Below, in pieces: positions 1-8,617 of a DNA stretch of 64,000 nt. This DNA comes from Tepidibacter aestuarii. Its GTDB lineage: Bacteria > Bacillota > Clostridia > Peptostreptococcales > Peptostreptococcaceae. The notes below the pieces were generated by a model. That model had not been told where the DNA came from. It made no database searches and saw only the letters and a program-made list of their open reading frames with translations. A program made the translations under genes and the position numbers. Each line of letters opens with the position of its first letter. Within the stretch, counting starts at the first letter, position 1. The stretch is taken from the NCBI RefSeq assembly GCF_934924865.1, contig NZ_OW235315.1:372001-436000 (forward strand). The letters are read 5' to 3'.

Positions 1-33
1 GCTAAAGCTACTTGGGCTAAAGCAAGACAATAG
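1..33 (+). CDS. C-terminal end of a protein, probably sugar ABC solute-binding protein (partial)
   Basis: The first 33 bases read in frame as AKATWAKARQ followed by TAG. Only ten residues are visible, so the family cannot be read from them. The gene is followed after about 100 bp by two CUT1 permeases on the same strand, and in such operons the binding protein usually comes first. The binding-protein identity is therefore an inference from position. Confidence 0.5.
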   Translation, partial: AKATWAKARQ

Positions 34-45
34 ATAATAAAATAT

Positions 46-80
46 AAATAGGAAAGTCTAATTAGACTTTCCTATTTTAA
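46..80 (+). terminator. Stem-loop after the upstream gene, probable partial terminator
   Basis: A perfect 15-bp inverted repeat (46-60 pairs with 63-77) with a two-base loop ends in TTTT. It sits between the binding-protein tail and the first permease. Such hairpins in sugar ABC operons often keep binding-protein mRNA more abundant than permease mRNA; that role is inferred here. Confidence 0.6.
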
Positions 81-134
81 AAAAGAAGTAAAAAAAATAG
101 GTGGCTTGAAGTTCATAGTAAAGGAGAGAATTTT

Positions 135-998
135 ATGAAAAAGAATAGACTAGCATTTTGGGGCTTCGTAGGGCCAGCAGTATTTACTTTCACATTAATA
201 GTTGTAATACCACTTTTATTCGGAATATATTATTCATTTACAGATTGGAATGGAATAAGTTCAAATATTAAATTCATTGGATTCGAAAATTACATGGAAG
301 TATTTAAGGATACGGGATTTTTAGACTCATTTATATTCACAACTAAATTCACTATAGCTTCTGTGATTACTATAAATATAATAGGTTTTTCTCTAGCATT
401 ATTAGTTACTAGAGGGCTTAAAATGAGCAATGTTCTTAGAACAATATTTTTTATGCCAAACTTAATTGGTGGGCTTATATTAGGGTTTATATGGCAGTTT
501 ATATTTACAAAAGCTTTTGCAGCATTAGGAGAAGCTACTGGACATACTTGGCTTTTAGGATGGTTATCTAATACTGAAACAGGCTTTTGGGGACTTGTAA
601 TACTTATGTCTTGGCAAATGTCAGGATATTTAATGATTATATATATAGCAGCACTTCAAAATATACCTCAAGAATTGATAGAAGCTTCTAGAATAGATGG
701 AGCTAATGCTTGGCAAAGAGTGCAGAATATAATATTCCCACTTGTAAGACCAGCATTTACAGTTAGTTTGTTCTTAACTCTTTCAAACTCATTCAAGTTA
801 TACGATCAAAACTTGTCTTTAACAGGAGGAGGACCTGCAAACTCTACTCAAATGCTCGCTATGAATATTTACAATACAGCTTTTAAATTCAACAACATGG
901 GTGTAGCACAAGCTAAAGCGGTTATATTCTTCTTAGTTATAGGGGGAATAACATTAAGCCAAGTATATATCACTAAAAAAGGCGAGGTGGAAATGTAA
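135..998 (+). CDS. Sugar ABC transporter permease, MalF/UgpA type
   Basis: Inner-membrane subunit of a CUT1 carbohydrate importer, 287 aa, with about six hydrophobic segments. The cytoplasmic EAA loop that contacts the ATPase is clear at residues 183-203 (EASRIDGANAW, then FPLVRP). The start is preceded by AAGGAGAG. The stop overlaps the next gene by one base (TAATG), so the two permeases are translationally coupled. No ATPase gene is present here, and CUT1 systems in Gram-positives often share an MsmK-type ATPase encoded elsewhere. The linked glucosidase suggests an alpha-glucoside or isomalto-oligosaccharide substrate. Confidence 0.9.
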   Translation: MKKNRLAFWGFVGPAVFTFTLIVVIPLLFGIYYSFTDWNGISSNIKFIGFENYMEVFKDTGFLDSFIFTTKFTIASVITINIIGFSLALLVTRGLKMSNVLRTIFFMPNLIGGLILGFIWQFIFTKAFAALGEATGHTWLLGWLSNTETGFWGLVILMSWQMSGYLMIIYIAALQNIPQELIEASRIDGANAWQRVQNIIFPLVRPAFTVSLFLTLSNSFKLYDQNLSLTGGGPANSTQMLAMNIYNTAFKFNNMGVAQAKAVIFFLVIGGITLSQVYITKKGEVEM

Positions 999-1810
999 TG
1001 AAGACTAGAAAACTACTTTTAGGATTAATAGGTGCTATTGTTGGATTAATATATCTTTCACCTTTTTATATTATAGTTGTTAATGCTTTTAAGACTAAAA
1101 AAGAATTATTCCAAGATACTTTAGGATTGGCAAAGTCATTAAATTTCGATAATTTCGTAGAGGCACTAGACAGATTAGATTTCTTCCATGTGTTTTTAAA
1201 TTCTCTTATTATAACAGTTGGAAGTATAATACTTATAGTTATATGTTCAGCAATGGCAGCATGGATGCTTGAGAGAACAAAAACAAAGTTAAGTGGATTT
1301 ATATTCTTCGCATTTATAGCAGCGATGTTAATACCATTCCAAGCTGTAATGTTACCGCTTATACGTATGATGGGAAAACTTAACATGTTAAACATACCAG
1401 GACTTATGTTCACGTATTTAGGATTTGGATGCAGTCTCTCAATATTCTTATACCATGGATTTGTAAAGGGTATACCTAAGGAATTAGATGAGGCAGCTAC
1501 TATAGATGGATGTAGCAAGTGGCAGACTTTCTGGTACATTATATTCCCTATATTAAAGCCTATAACTATAACAGTATCAATACTGAATACTGTTTGGATA
1601 TGGAATGACTTCTTACTTCCATCTCTAATTATAAATAGACCAGAAACTCACACTATACCACTTAGAACATTCTTCTTCTTTGGAGAGTACACTAAGCAGT
1701 GGCACTTAGCTCTAGCAGGACTTACATTAACTATAATACCAGTTATAATATTCTACTTTATAGCTCAAAAACATATTATAAAGAGTGTTACAGCTGGAAG
1801 TATAAAATAG
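998..1810 (+). CDS. Sugar ABC transporter permease, MalG/UgpE type
   Basis: Second permease of the CUT1 importer, 270 aa, with six predicted membrane segments. The EAA loop lies at residues 164-187 (DEAATIDGCSKW, then FPILKP). The ATG overlaps the upstream stop codon by one base. The glucosidase gene starts 11 bases after the stop, so uptake and hydrolysis are encoded together. The sugar specificity cannot be read from the permease; the glucosidase points to alpha-1,6-linked glucosides. Confidence 0.9.
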   Translation: MKTRKLLLGLIGAIVGLIYLSPFYIIVVNAFKTKKELFQDTLGLAKSLNFDNFVEALDRLDFFHVFLNSLIITVGSIILIVICSAMAAWMLERTKTKLSGFIFFAFIAAMLIPFQAVMLPLIRMMGKLNMLNIPGLMFTYLGFGCSLSIFLYHGFVKGIPKELDEAATIDGCSKWQTFWYIIFPILKPITITVSILNTVWIWNDFLLPSLIINRPETHTIPLRTFFFFGEYTKQWHLALAGLTLTIIPVIIFYFIAQKHIIKSVTAGSIK

Positions 1811-1821
1811 GAGAGATATAT

Positions 1822-3480
1822 ATGAAAAGAACATGGTGGAAAGAAGCAGTAGTATATCAAATATATCCAAGAAGCTTTAAAGATTCAAACCAAGATGGAA
1901 TAGGAGATTTAAATGGAATAATAGAAAAGCTAGATTACTTAAAATTACTTGGAATAGATGTAATATGGCTATCTCCTGTATATAAATCACCAAATGATGA
2001 TAATGGATACGATATAAGCGATTATCAAGATATAATGGATGAGTTTGGAACTATGGAGGACTTCGACAGGTTATTAAAGGAAGCACACGATAGAGGAATA
2101 AAGATACTTATGGATCTAGTAGTGAACCATTGTTCTGATGAACACAAGTGGTTTGTAGAAGCTTGTTCTTCAAAAGACAATCCGTATAGGGACTATTATA
2201 TATGGAGAGATCCACAAGAAGATGGAAGTTATCCAAACAATTGGAAATCATTCTTCGGAGGAAGTGCTTGGGAGTATCATGAAGAAACAGGTCAATATTA
2301 TCTACATTTATTCACTAAGAAACAACCAGATTTAAACTGGGAAAATGAAGATATGAGAAATGATATATACAAGATGATGAAGTACTGGCTTGATAAAGGG
2401 ATAGATGGGTTTAGAATGGATGTATTCAATATGTATTCAAAAAAAGAAGGGTTTCCAGATGTATTAGATAGCCCTGATGGAATATATATAAACGGACCAA
2501 AGATACACGATTATGTAAAAGAGATGAATAAAGAAGTATTTAGTAAATACGATATGATGACAGTAGGAGAAGCTCCTTGTGTACCTTCTTCTATGGGACA
2601 CTTATACGTAGATGAGAACAGAGAAGAGCTTAACATGATATTTCACTTTGATCTTATGGATATGCCTAACAATCCAAGTGATAAATTCTTAGATTCTAAT
2701 TGGAAGCTAAAGGATGTAAAAGATATATTTATGAGATGGTATGAAGACTTAAAGGATAGAGGTTGGAATTCACTATTTATGAACAACCACGACCAGCCTA
2801 GAATGGTATCGAGATTTGGAAATGATAAAGAGTATAGAGTAGAATCTGCTAAGATGCTAGCTACTTTAATTCATACATTCCAAGGAACTCCATATATATA
2901 TCAAGGTGAAGAAATAGGTATGACTAACGTCTATTTTGATGATATGAAGGATTATAGAGATGTTGAGACTCTAAACTACTATAAAGAAAAAATAGATGCA
3001 GGAGTATCACATGATGAACTTCTAAAGAGAATAAGGCCAACATCAAGAGATAATGCTAGAACTCCTATTCAATGGGATGATAGTGAAAATGCAGGGTTTA
3101 GTTATGTAACACCTTGGATTAATGCCAATCCTAATTATAAAGAGATAAATGTTAAGAAATCTCTAGAAGACAAAAATTCAGTATTTTACTATTATCAAAA
3201 GCTTATCAAATTTAGAAAAGAAAATCCTGTTATTGTATACGGAGATTTAGATGTTATATATAAAGATGATGAGAATATATTCTCATATGTTAGAAGATTA
3301 GATGATGAAGTTGTTTTAGTTATACTTAATTTCTTTGATAAGGAAGTTGAGTTTAAGATACCTGATGAGTATAAGGGTAAAAGATTTGAGATATGTATTA
3401 GTAATTATGATGTAGATGAGATTGATTCAGATGTTATAAAGTTAAAGCCTTATGAGGCTAGAGTTTATAAGATTGTTTAA
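1822..3480 (+). CDS. malL: GH13 alpha-glucosidase, oligo-1,6-glucosidase type
   Basis: Cytoplasmic glycoside hydrolase family 13 enzyme, 552 aa, closely matching Bacillus oligo-1,6-glucosidase/MalL from the N-terminal WWKEAVVYQIYPRSF motif onward. The catalytic residues fit GH13: nucleophile D200 in GFRMDV, acid/base E250 in VGEAP, and D324 in NNHDQPR. The residue after the nucleophile is Val, which in this family favours alpha-1,6 bonds over alpha-1,4. The open frame extends upstream to 1699, but the ATG at 1822 follows AGGAGAG and starts the conserved protein, so it was chosen. It likely hydrolyses oligosaccharides brought in by the preceding ABC system. A trehalose-6-phosphate hydrolase is a less likely alternative. 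Confidence 0.85.
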   Translation: MKRTWWKEAVVYQIYPRSFKDSNQDGIGDLNGIIEKLDYLKLLGIDVIWLSPVYKSPNDDNGYDISDYQDIMDEFGTMEDFDRLLKEAHDRGIKILMDLVVNHCSDEHKWFVEACSSKDNPYRDYYIWRDPQEDGSYPNNWKSFFGGSAWEYHEETGQYYLHLFTKKQPDLNWENEDMRNDIYKMMKYWLDKGIDGFRMDVFNMYSKKEGFPDVLDSPDGIYINGPKIHDYVKEMNKEVFSKYDMMTVGEAPCVPSSMGHLYVDENREELNMIFHFDLMDMPNNPSDKFLDSNWKLKDVKDIFMRWYEDLKDRGWNSLFMNNHDQPRMVSRFGNDKEYRVESAKMLATLIHTFQGTPYIYQGEEIGMTNVYFDDMKDYRDVETLNYYKEKIDAGVSHDELLKRIRPTSRDNARTPIQWDDSENAGFSYVTPWINANPNYKEINVKKSLEDKNSVFYYYQKLIKFRKENPVIVYGDLDVIYKDDENIFSYVRRLDDEVVLVILNFFDKEVEFKIPDEYKGKRFEICISNYDVDEIDSDVIKLKPYEARVYKIV

Positions 3481-3486
3481 TATTTA

Positions 3487-3533
3487 AAAAAATAACCTAG
3501 ATTTCGTATATACGAAATCTAGGTTATTTTTTA
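3487..3533 (+). terminator. Intrinsic terminator of the sugar operon
   Basis: A near-perfect inverted repeat with stem AATAACCTAGATTTCGTA, a tiny loop and a trailing T run begins just after the glucosidase stop. The leading A run would let it act in both directions. Confidence 0.85.
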
Positions 3534-3540
3534 GGGGCTG

Positions 3541-3754
3541 TGGGTTATCAAAAACTTCCTATAAAAATACCGCGAATACAACGATATTTTGAATATAACT
3601 AAGGTTTTATCTTATTAATAATCCTAAAATTTACGAACTCCCTCCGGTCGAACACATAAATTTCGTAACGTATTATTAAACAATAAAACCTAAGTTATAT
3701 TAGTCAAAATATCTAAAAGTATTCGCTAATATTTTCATAGATAGTTTTAATAAT
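3541..3754. repeat. Long imperfect palindromic repeat, family A copy 1
   Basis: This roughly 210-bp AT-rich element fills most of the gap between the sugar operon and speE. Its two halves are largely complementary around a centre near 3645 (core GAACTCCCTCCGGTCGAACA), so it could fold into one long hairpin. The same sequence recurs at 34275-34495, and a more diverged copy lies at 30416-30622. No gene is visible in the 3534-3897 gap. Its function is unknown. Confidence 0.75.
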
Positions 3755-3897
3755 AATCTTACTATATAGAAAAATTTAACCTGACCTCATTATATTAGAT
3801 ATATTATGTCTTTAGACATCAGTCTCGTTGTATTTTCTTGTAAAATAGTTTTTAAACACTTTTTTAAGTTTAGAATATTCAATGATTTTTTCTGAAA

Positions 3898-4755
3898 TTA
3901 CTTTTTATCTACAACTTCAATCATTTTTTCTACATAAGTAGGAAGCATAAATGAACCAACATGTATATTCTTATTATAATACTTTGTTTCCAATCCAAGA
4001 GATTCCCATTTTTCAGGTTTGAAATCTTTAATTGGATCATATTTTTTTGATGCAAAACCGAAAAACCAGTGACCGGATGGATATGTAGGCATATTATACT
4101 GATACATTTTACAGATAGAAAATAATGATTTGATTTTTTGTACCGCTTTTCTCATTTCTTTTGCGTTTTTTTCATAAAATGGACTTTCACATTGATTTAC
4201 TAATATACCATCCTCGCTAAGCAAATTATAACAGCATGTATAAAATTCCATAGTAAACAATCCTTCTCCTGGACCGATAGGATCTGTAGAATCCACGATA
4301 ACTAAATCATATTTTTCTTTAGATCTTCTAACAAATTCAATTCCATCTTCAAAAAATAGTTGAACTCTCTTATCATCTAATTTATTTGCAGTAAGAGGAA
4401 GATATTTTTGGCAAGCTTCCACTACCATACGGTCAATTTCTACCATATCAATTTTTTCAATTCCTGTGTATCGAGTAAGTTCTCTAACGGTTCCTCCATC
4501 TCCACCGCCAATCACAAGAACCTTCTTAATATCTGGATTTGTGGCCATAGGTACATGTACAATCATATCATGATAAATAAATTCGTCCTTAGATGTAAGC
4601 ATAACAATACCATCAATAATTAAAAATCTTCCCATTTCATCACTATCAAATATATCTATTTGCTGATAATAACTTTTTCCTGTAAAAAGATGTTCTTTTA
4701 CCTTCATAGAAAATCGAATGTTTTCTGTTTGCTGTTGAGTATACCAAAGCTCCAT
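3898..4755 (-). CDS. speE: Spermidine synthase (polyamine aminopropyltransferase)
   Basis: Transfers an aminopropyl group from decarboxylated S-adenosylmethionine to putrescine, giving spermidine. The 285-aa length is normal for SpeE. Visible motifs are the nucleotide-binding GGGDGG at 83-88, the acidic VEIDRMV following it, and the catalytic DSTDP at 155-159. The start is preceded by AAGGTGG. It is divergent from N-carbamoylputrescine amidase, which makes its substrate putrescine. No S-adenosylmethionine decarboxylase gene is in the window, so the donor must come from elsewhere. Confidence 0.93.
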   Translation of the reverse strand: MELWYTQQQTENIRFSMKVKEHLFTGKSYYQQIDIFDSDEMGRFLIIDGIVMLTSKDEFIYHDMIVHVPMATNPDIKKVLVIGGGDGGTVRELTRYTGIEKIDMVEIDRMVVEACQKYLPLTANKLDDKRVQLFFEDGIEFVRRSKEKYDLVIVDSTDPIGPGEGLFTMEFYTCCYNLLSEDGILVNQCESPFYEKNAKEMRKAVQKIKSLFSICKMYQYNMPTYPSGHWFFGFASKKYDPIKDFKPEKWESLGLETKYYNKNIHVGSFMLPTYVEKMIEVVDKK

Positions 4756-4791
4756 TTTTATACCACCTTAATAAATTTATTTTTGATTGAT

Positions 4792-4834
4792 ATAATAAAA
4801 GATAATATTTTGTAAGAATATTATCTTTTATTAT
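4792..4834. other. Perfect 18-bp stem-loop before speE
   Basis: The arms 4792-4809 and 4817-4834 are fully complementary around a seven-base loop. The hairpin would lie in the speE 5' leader, just upstream of its ribosome site. No T tail follows on the minus strand. The remaining part of the 4756-5104 gap holds the promoter described next and otherwise shows nothing recognisable. Confidence 0.5.
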
Positions 4835-5004
4835 ACGATTTATGTAATTATTTTTCAATTAAAAATATTATGAAAATTTATCATCATTACTATTTTCATT
4901 AATGGCCAATAATTATTAATTATGCAGAAGAAGATATTTGGTATTCAAAGTGAACTTGCTTAAAAAAATATAAGTTATATTTATAAATATGTATTTAGCT
5001 AATA

Positions 5005-5032
5005 TTGAAAGAGACTATAATTATTGTATAAT
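5005..5032 (+). promoter_or_regulatory. Sigma-A type promoter for N-carbamoylputrescine amidase
   Basis: TTGAAA at 5005-5010 and a perfect TATAAT at 5027-5032 are separated by 16 bases, about 70 bp before the amidase start. Confidence 0.65.
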
Positions 5033-5104
5033 GGGATATATATGATGATATTAGTATAAATACTAGATAAATTTTTATCTTTTTGAGTATGGAGGTATGT
5101 AAAC

Positions 5105-5980
5105 ATGAGAAAAGTCAAAGTAGCAGCAACACAAATGAGTTGTTCGTCTAATATTGAAGAAAATATTCAAAAAGCAGAAAAGCTTGTAAAGGAAGCTGCT
5201 TCTAAAGGAGCACAAATTATCTTACTGCAAGAGCTTTTTGAAACGCCTTATTTTTGTCAAAAAGAAAAAAAAGAGTTTTATAAATATGCCCTAGAAGTAG
5301 AAAATAACAAAGCAATTAAACATTTTAAAAAAATTGCAAAAGAACTAGAAGTAGTGCTTCCTATTAGTTTTTATGAAAGAAAAAATAATGCAAGATATAA
5401 TTCTATAGCTGTAATTGATGCAGATGGAAAATTACTTGGAGTATACAGAAAGAGTCATATTCCAGATGGACCTGGATATGAGGAAAAATTCTATTTTAAT
5501 CCAGGAGATACAGGATTTAAGGTTTGGGATACTCGCTATGCTAAAATAGGGGTAGGAGTTTGCTGGGATCAATGGTTTCCTGAAACAGCTCGCTGTATGG
5601 CTTTAATGGGAGCAGAAATTTTATTTTATCCAACAGCTATAGGTTCTGAACCAGAAGATGTATTTGTAGATGCTAAGGATCATTGGCAAAGATGTATGCA
5701 AGGGCATGCTGCTGCGAATCTTATTCCTGTGGTAGCATCTAATCGAATAGGAAAGGAACAGATAGATGAATATGAGATTACTTTCTTTGGATCATCTTTT
5801 ATATCTGGACCTCAAGGTCAGATTATTATAGAAGCTAACCGTACGGATGAAATGATTTTAATTGAAGAGTTTGATTTGGATGAGCTTGATATGATAAGAG
5901 CAGACTGGGGTATTTTTAGAGACCGAAGACCAGAACTATATAAAGTTATCTTAACTAATGATGGACTTACTTCAATTTAA
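5105..5980 (+). CDS. aguB: N-carbamoylputrescine amidase
   Basis: Nitrilase-superfamily enzyme that hydrolyses N-carbamoylputrescine to putrescine, CO2 and ammonia. The protein has 291 aa and the Glu-Lys-Cys triad is visible as E43 (LLQELFE), K116 (YRKSHIP) and C153 (GVCWDQWFPE). DGPGYEEKFYF and DQWFPE are typical of the carbamoylputrescine subgroup. The start follows GGAGG. It forms a biosynthetic pair with divergent speE and carries its own promoter and terminator. Having it beside a putrescine carbamoyltransferase gives the cell two ways to use the same intermediate. Confidence 0.92.
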   Translation: MRKVKVAATQMSCSSNIEENIQKAEKLVKEAASKGAQIILLQELFETPYFCQKEKKEFYKYALEVENNKAIKHFKKIAKELEVVLPISFYERKNNARYNSIAVIDADGKLLGVYRKSHIPDGPGYEEKFYFNPGDTGFKVWDTRYAKIGVGVCWDQWFPETARCMALMGAEILFYPTAIGSEPEDVFVDAKDHWQRCMQGHAAANLIPVVASNRIGKEQIDEYEITFFGSSFISGPQGQIIIEANRTDEMILIEEFDLDELDMIRADWGIFRDRRPELYKVILTNDGLTSI

Positions 5981-6020
5981 TAAAACAGATGAGATTAATA
6001 TAATTAAAAAGCAATTTTAA

Positions 6021-6049
6021 GAACTGCAGTTTTGTAGTTCTATTTTTTT
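6021..6049 (+). terminator. Terminator after aguB
   Basis: The stem GAACTGC/GTAGTTC (one G-U pair) closes a loop of T and A and is followed by TATTTTTTT. It separates aguB from the carbamoyltransferase unit. Confidence 0.75.
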
Positions 6050-6060
6050 GCGAAATTTTA

Positions 6061-6095
6061 TTTCAAAATGAAACAAGATATATTTCAAAATGAAA
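6061..6095 (+). promoter_or_regulatory. Two identical palindromic operators, candidate sigma-54 activator sites
   Basis: The 13-bp palindrome TTTCAAAATGAAA occurs at 6061-6073 and again at 6083-6095, with centres 22 bp (about two helical turns) apart. The pair lies roughly 75-110 bp upstream of the -24/-12 promoter, the usual place for enhancer-binding-protein sites. The likely ligand is the activator encoded at 11339; this pairing is inferred. Confidence 0.7.
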
Positions 6096-6168
6096 CAAGA
6101 TTTAGAAAAATATGAAAAAAATAAATATTCAGAATTATAAACTCTAGTATTTAAGCCATTCCTAAAAA

Positions 6169-6186
6169 TTGGCATAGAAATTGCTT
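6169..6186 (+). promoter_or_regulatory. Sigma-54 (-24/-12) promoter of the agmatine catabolic genes
   Basis: TGGCATAGAAATTGC at 6170-6184 matches the consensus TGGCACG-N4-TTGC with exact GG-to-GC spacing. It lies about 60 bp before the carbamoyltransferase start, downstream of the two palindromes. Confidence 0.75.
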
Positions 6187-6245
6187 TTATAATTTATTGA
6201 AAGCAATATTAATAATAAAAAATACAATTTAGGAGGAATAAAGTT

Positions 6246-7292
6246 ATGAAATTACCATCTTCAAGTGCTACGAATCTAAACAAAAAAGATATGAAACATA
6301 TGATTACCATGAATGATTTCACAAGAAAAGAAATGGACGATATGTTAGAGTTAATGACCTTATTAAAAGATGCGAGACGTGATAACGCTATACCACATTT
6401 GTTTAAAAATAAATCGCTAGGAATGATTTTTGAAGCAGGTTCAACTCGTACTAGAGTATCATTTGAGACAGCAGCAACATTGCTAGGCGGACACGCCTTA
6501 TTCTTATCACCACGTGATATTCACTTAGGTGGAAAAGAATCAATTGACGATACTGCTCGTGTATTATCAAGAATGTGTGACATTCTTATGGCACGTACAA
6601 ACTCTGGTGAGACAACTGAAGCATTAACGAAAATGTCTACTGTTCCAGTAATCAATGGATTAGACTGTGTATATCATCCAACACAAATGTTAGCTGATAT
6701 TTTTACAATGATGGAACATATGCCAGAAGGTAAACAATTATCTGATTTAACAGTAGCTTTTATGGGAGATGCAACAGATGTATGTCGTTCATTACTATTA
6801 ACATGTACTAAATATGGAATGAACTTCAAACAAATAGGACCTAAGAAATATCAAATGCAAGAAGAATGGTTAAAAGTGGCAGATAAAAACTGTGCTGAAA
6901 CTGGAGCTACATATGAAATTACAGATGATATTTCAAAAGTATCTGAATGTAATGTAATTTACGGAGATAGTTTTTACTGGACAACACAATTAGATGAGAA
7001 GGAAGAACGTTTAGCTACGTTTATGCCAGACTATGTAATTACAAAACAATTAATGGATAAAGCTGCTCCGGGTGCAATTTTAATGCACTGTTTACCAGCA
7101 AATGACAAAGAAGAAGTTACTCGTGAAGCCTTAGAAGGAAACAACAGTGTTGCTTTTGATCAAGCAGAAAACCGTTTAACTGCACAAATGGCAATTTTAG
7201 TTTACTTTACTCACAAGTTTGATATTGTGCCAACTGAGGAAACATTAGTAAAACACAAAAATAGAATAGAAGGATTTTTAAAGACTCTATAA
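6246..7292 (+). CDS. ptcA: Putrescine carbamoyltransferase
   Basis: Aspartate/ornithine carbamoyltransferase superfamily, 348 aa. The carbamoyl-phosphate motif STRTR is at 66-70, HPTQ at 144-147 and HCLP at 281-284. In the agmatine deiminase pathway this enzyme phosphorolyses N-carbamoylputrescine to putrescine and carbamoyl phosphate. Its identity rests on that context and on resemblance to the Enterococcus enzyme; ornithine carbamoyltransferase is the main alternative. The ATG follows a strong AGGAGG; an internal Met at residue 17 would match shorter homologues. CGT arginine codons are frequent here, unlike most of the window. Confidence 0.83.
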   Translation: MKLPSSSATNLNKKDMKHMITMNDFTRKEMDDMLELMTLLKDARRDNAIPHLFKNKSLGMIFEAGSTRTRVSFETAATLLGGHALFLSPRDIHLGGKESIDDTARVLSRMCDILMARTNSGETTEALTKMSTVPVINGLDCVYHPTQMLADIFTMMEHMPEGKQLSDLTVAFMGDATDVCRSLLLTCTKYGMNFKQIGPKKYQMQEEWLKVADKNCAETGATYEITDDISKVSECNVIYGDSFYWTTQLDEKEERLATFMPDYVITKQLMDKAAPGAILMHCLPANDKEEVTREALEGNNSVAFDQAENRLTAQMAILVYFTHKFDIVPTEETLVKHKNRIEGFLKTL

Positions 7293-7363
7293 GCATTTTT
7301 GACAGGCTCAAGGACATAAATTCATGCAAAAAATTCTATTCATTTTCTAATTTATAGCAAAAT

Positions 7364-7399
7364 CAATAAGAAACCTAATTTACATTAGGTTTCTTATTG
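7364..7399 (+). other. Perfect stem-loop between ptcA and aguA
   Basis: A 15-bp stem (7364-7378 with 7385-7399) surrounds a six-base loop but lacks a T tail. It may be an mRNA stability or processing element, or a leaky terminator within the agmatine operon. Confidence 0.5.
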
Positions 7400-7435
7400 A
7401 AAATTAAATAATTGGTATAAGGAAGGGTGGAAAAA

Positions 7436-8566
7436 ATGTCAAGAAAATTAAGTTCTACACCAAAAAAAGATGGATTTAGAATGCCAGGTGAATTTGAAGA
7501 ACATGATGGTTGTTGGATGATTTGGCCTGAAAGAACAGATAACTGGCGTTTGGGTGCAAAGCCTGCTCAAAATGCATTTGTTAAGATTGCATCAGCAATT
7601 GCAGAATTTGAACCTGTAACTATGGCTGTTTCTGATGAACAATTTTCTAATGCAAGACAAATGTTACCAGATTGTATTAGAGTTGTAGAAATGGCTAACA
7701 ATGATTCTTGGATGCGTGATGTTGGACCTACTTTTTTAGTAAATGACGAAGGTGAAGTTCGTGCTATAGATTGGGAATTTAATTCGTGGGGAGGACTAGT
7801 AGATGGTTTGTATTTCCCATGGAACAAAGATGATAACGTTGCAAGAAAAGTATGTGAAATAGAGAATATTGATGAGTATAGAACAGATGGTTTTATTCTA
7901 GAAGGCGGATCAATTCATGTAGATGGAGAAGGTACATGTATTGTTACAGAAGAGTGCTTACTAAGCGCAGGACGTAATTCGCAATTAAGTAAGGAAGAGA
8001 TTGAAGAAACATTAAAGGAATATTTGAATGTAGAGAAAGTAATTTGGATTAAAGATGGAATTTATAATGACGAAACCAATGGGCATGTAGATAATATTTG
8101 TTGCTTTGCTAGACCTGGGGAGATAATACTTGCTTGGACTGATGATGAGAAAGATCCTCAATATAGTAGATCAAAATCAGCATATGATTTGCTTATTAAT
8201 GAGACTGATGCAAAAGGTAGAAAACTTAAAATTCACAAACTTTATATTCCAAATCCAATTGTAATTACAAAAGAAGAAAGTGAAGGTGTAGATTCAGTAG
8301 ATGGTACTCTTCCTAGAGAAGAAGGAGATCGTCAAGCGGCTTCATATGTAAACTTCTATATTGCAAATAGTGCAATTATATTCCCGTTATTCAATGATGA
8401 AAAATACGATAAGTTGGCTGAAGAAAAACTAAAAGAAATTTTTCCAGACAGAAAAGTTGTAGGAGTTTATGCTCGTGAGATCATTCTAGGTGGAGGAAAT
8501 ATTCACTGTATTACACAGCAGCAACCATTAGGTGAAAATAAATGTGAGCAAGTAAGTTACAGTTAA
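7436..8566 (+). CDS. aguA: Agmatine deiminase
   Basis: Converts agmatine to N-carbamoylputrescine and ammonia in the cytoplasm. The 376-aa protein matches the Enterococcus enzyme throughout ([15 protein letters not shown] near the N-terminus). Catalytic residues visible are D95 (SWMRD), E156 (LEGGS), H217 (NGHVDN) and the nucleophile C358 ([11 protein letters not shown]). A GTG at 7427 is in frame, but the ATG at 7436 lies about nine bases after AAGGAAGG and gives the family N-terminus. It lies between the carbamoyltransferase and the exchanger genes. Confidence 0.95.
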   Translation: MSRKLSSTPKKDGFRMPGEFEEHDGCWMIWPERTDNWRLGAKPAQNAFVKIASAIAEFEPVTMAVSDEQFSNARQMLPDCIRVVEMANNDSWMRDVGPTFLVNDEGEVRAIDWEFNSWGGLVDGLYFPWNKDDNVARKVCEIENIDEYRTDGFILEGGSIHVDGEGTCIVTEECLLSAGRNSQLSKEEIEETLKEYLNVEKVIWIKDGIYNDETNGHVDNICCFARPGEIILAWTDDEKDPQYSRSKSAYDLLINETDAKGRKLKIHKLYIPNPIVITKEESEGVDSVDGTLPREEGDRQAASYVNFYIANSAIIFPLFNDEKYDKLAEEKLKEIFPDRKVVGVYAREIILGGGNIHCITQQQPLGENKCEQVSYS

Positions 8567-8617
8567 GTTTTTATTCAGTATAATGTTGTACTATTGTGCA
8601 TCAGAATGGAGGGTACT

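Noticed and set aside
1699-1821. Longer N-terminus of the glucosidase
   Set aside because: It overlaps the permease gene, is unlike the family, and a ribosome site with correct spacing lies before the ATG at 1822.
3541-3754. Family A repeat as CRISPR or insertion sequence
   Set aside because: There are no regularly spaced short repeats and no transposase gene; the copies are far apart and fold as single long hairpins.
4408-4623. Plus-strand frame of 71 codons inside speE
   Set aside because: It is a shadow of the speE coding strand with no ribosome site or recognisable protein.
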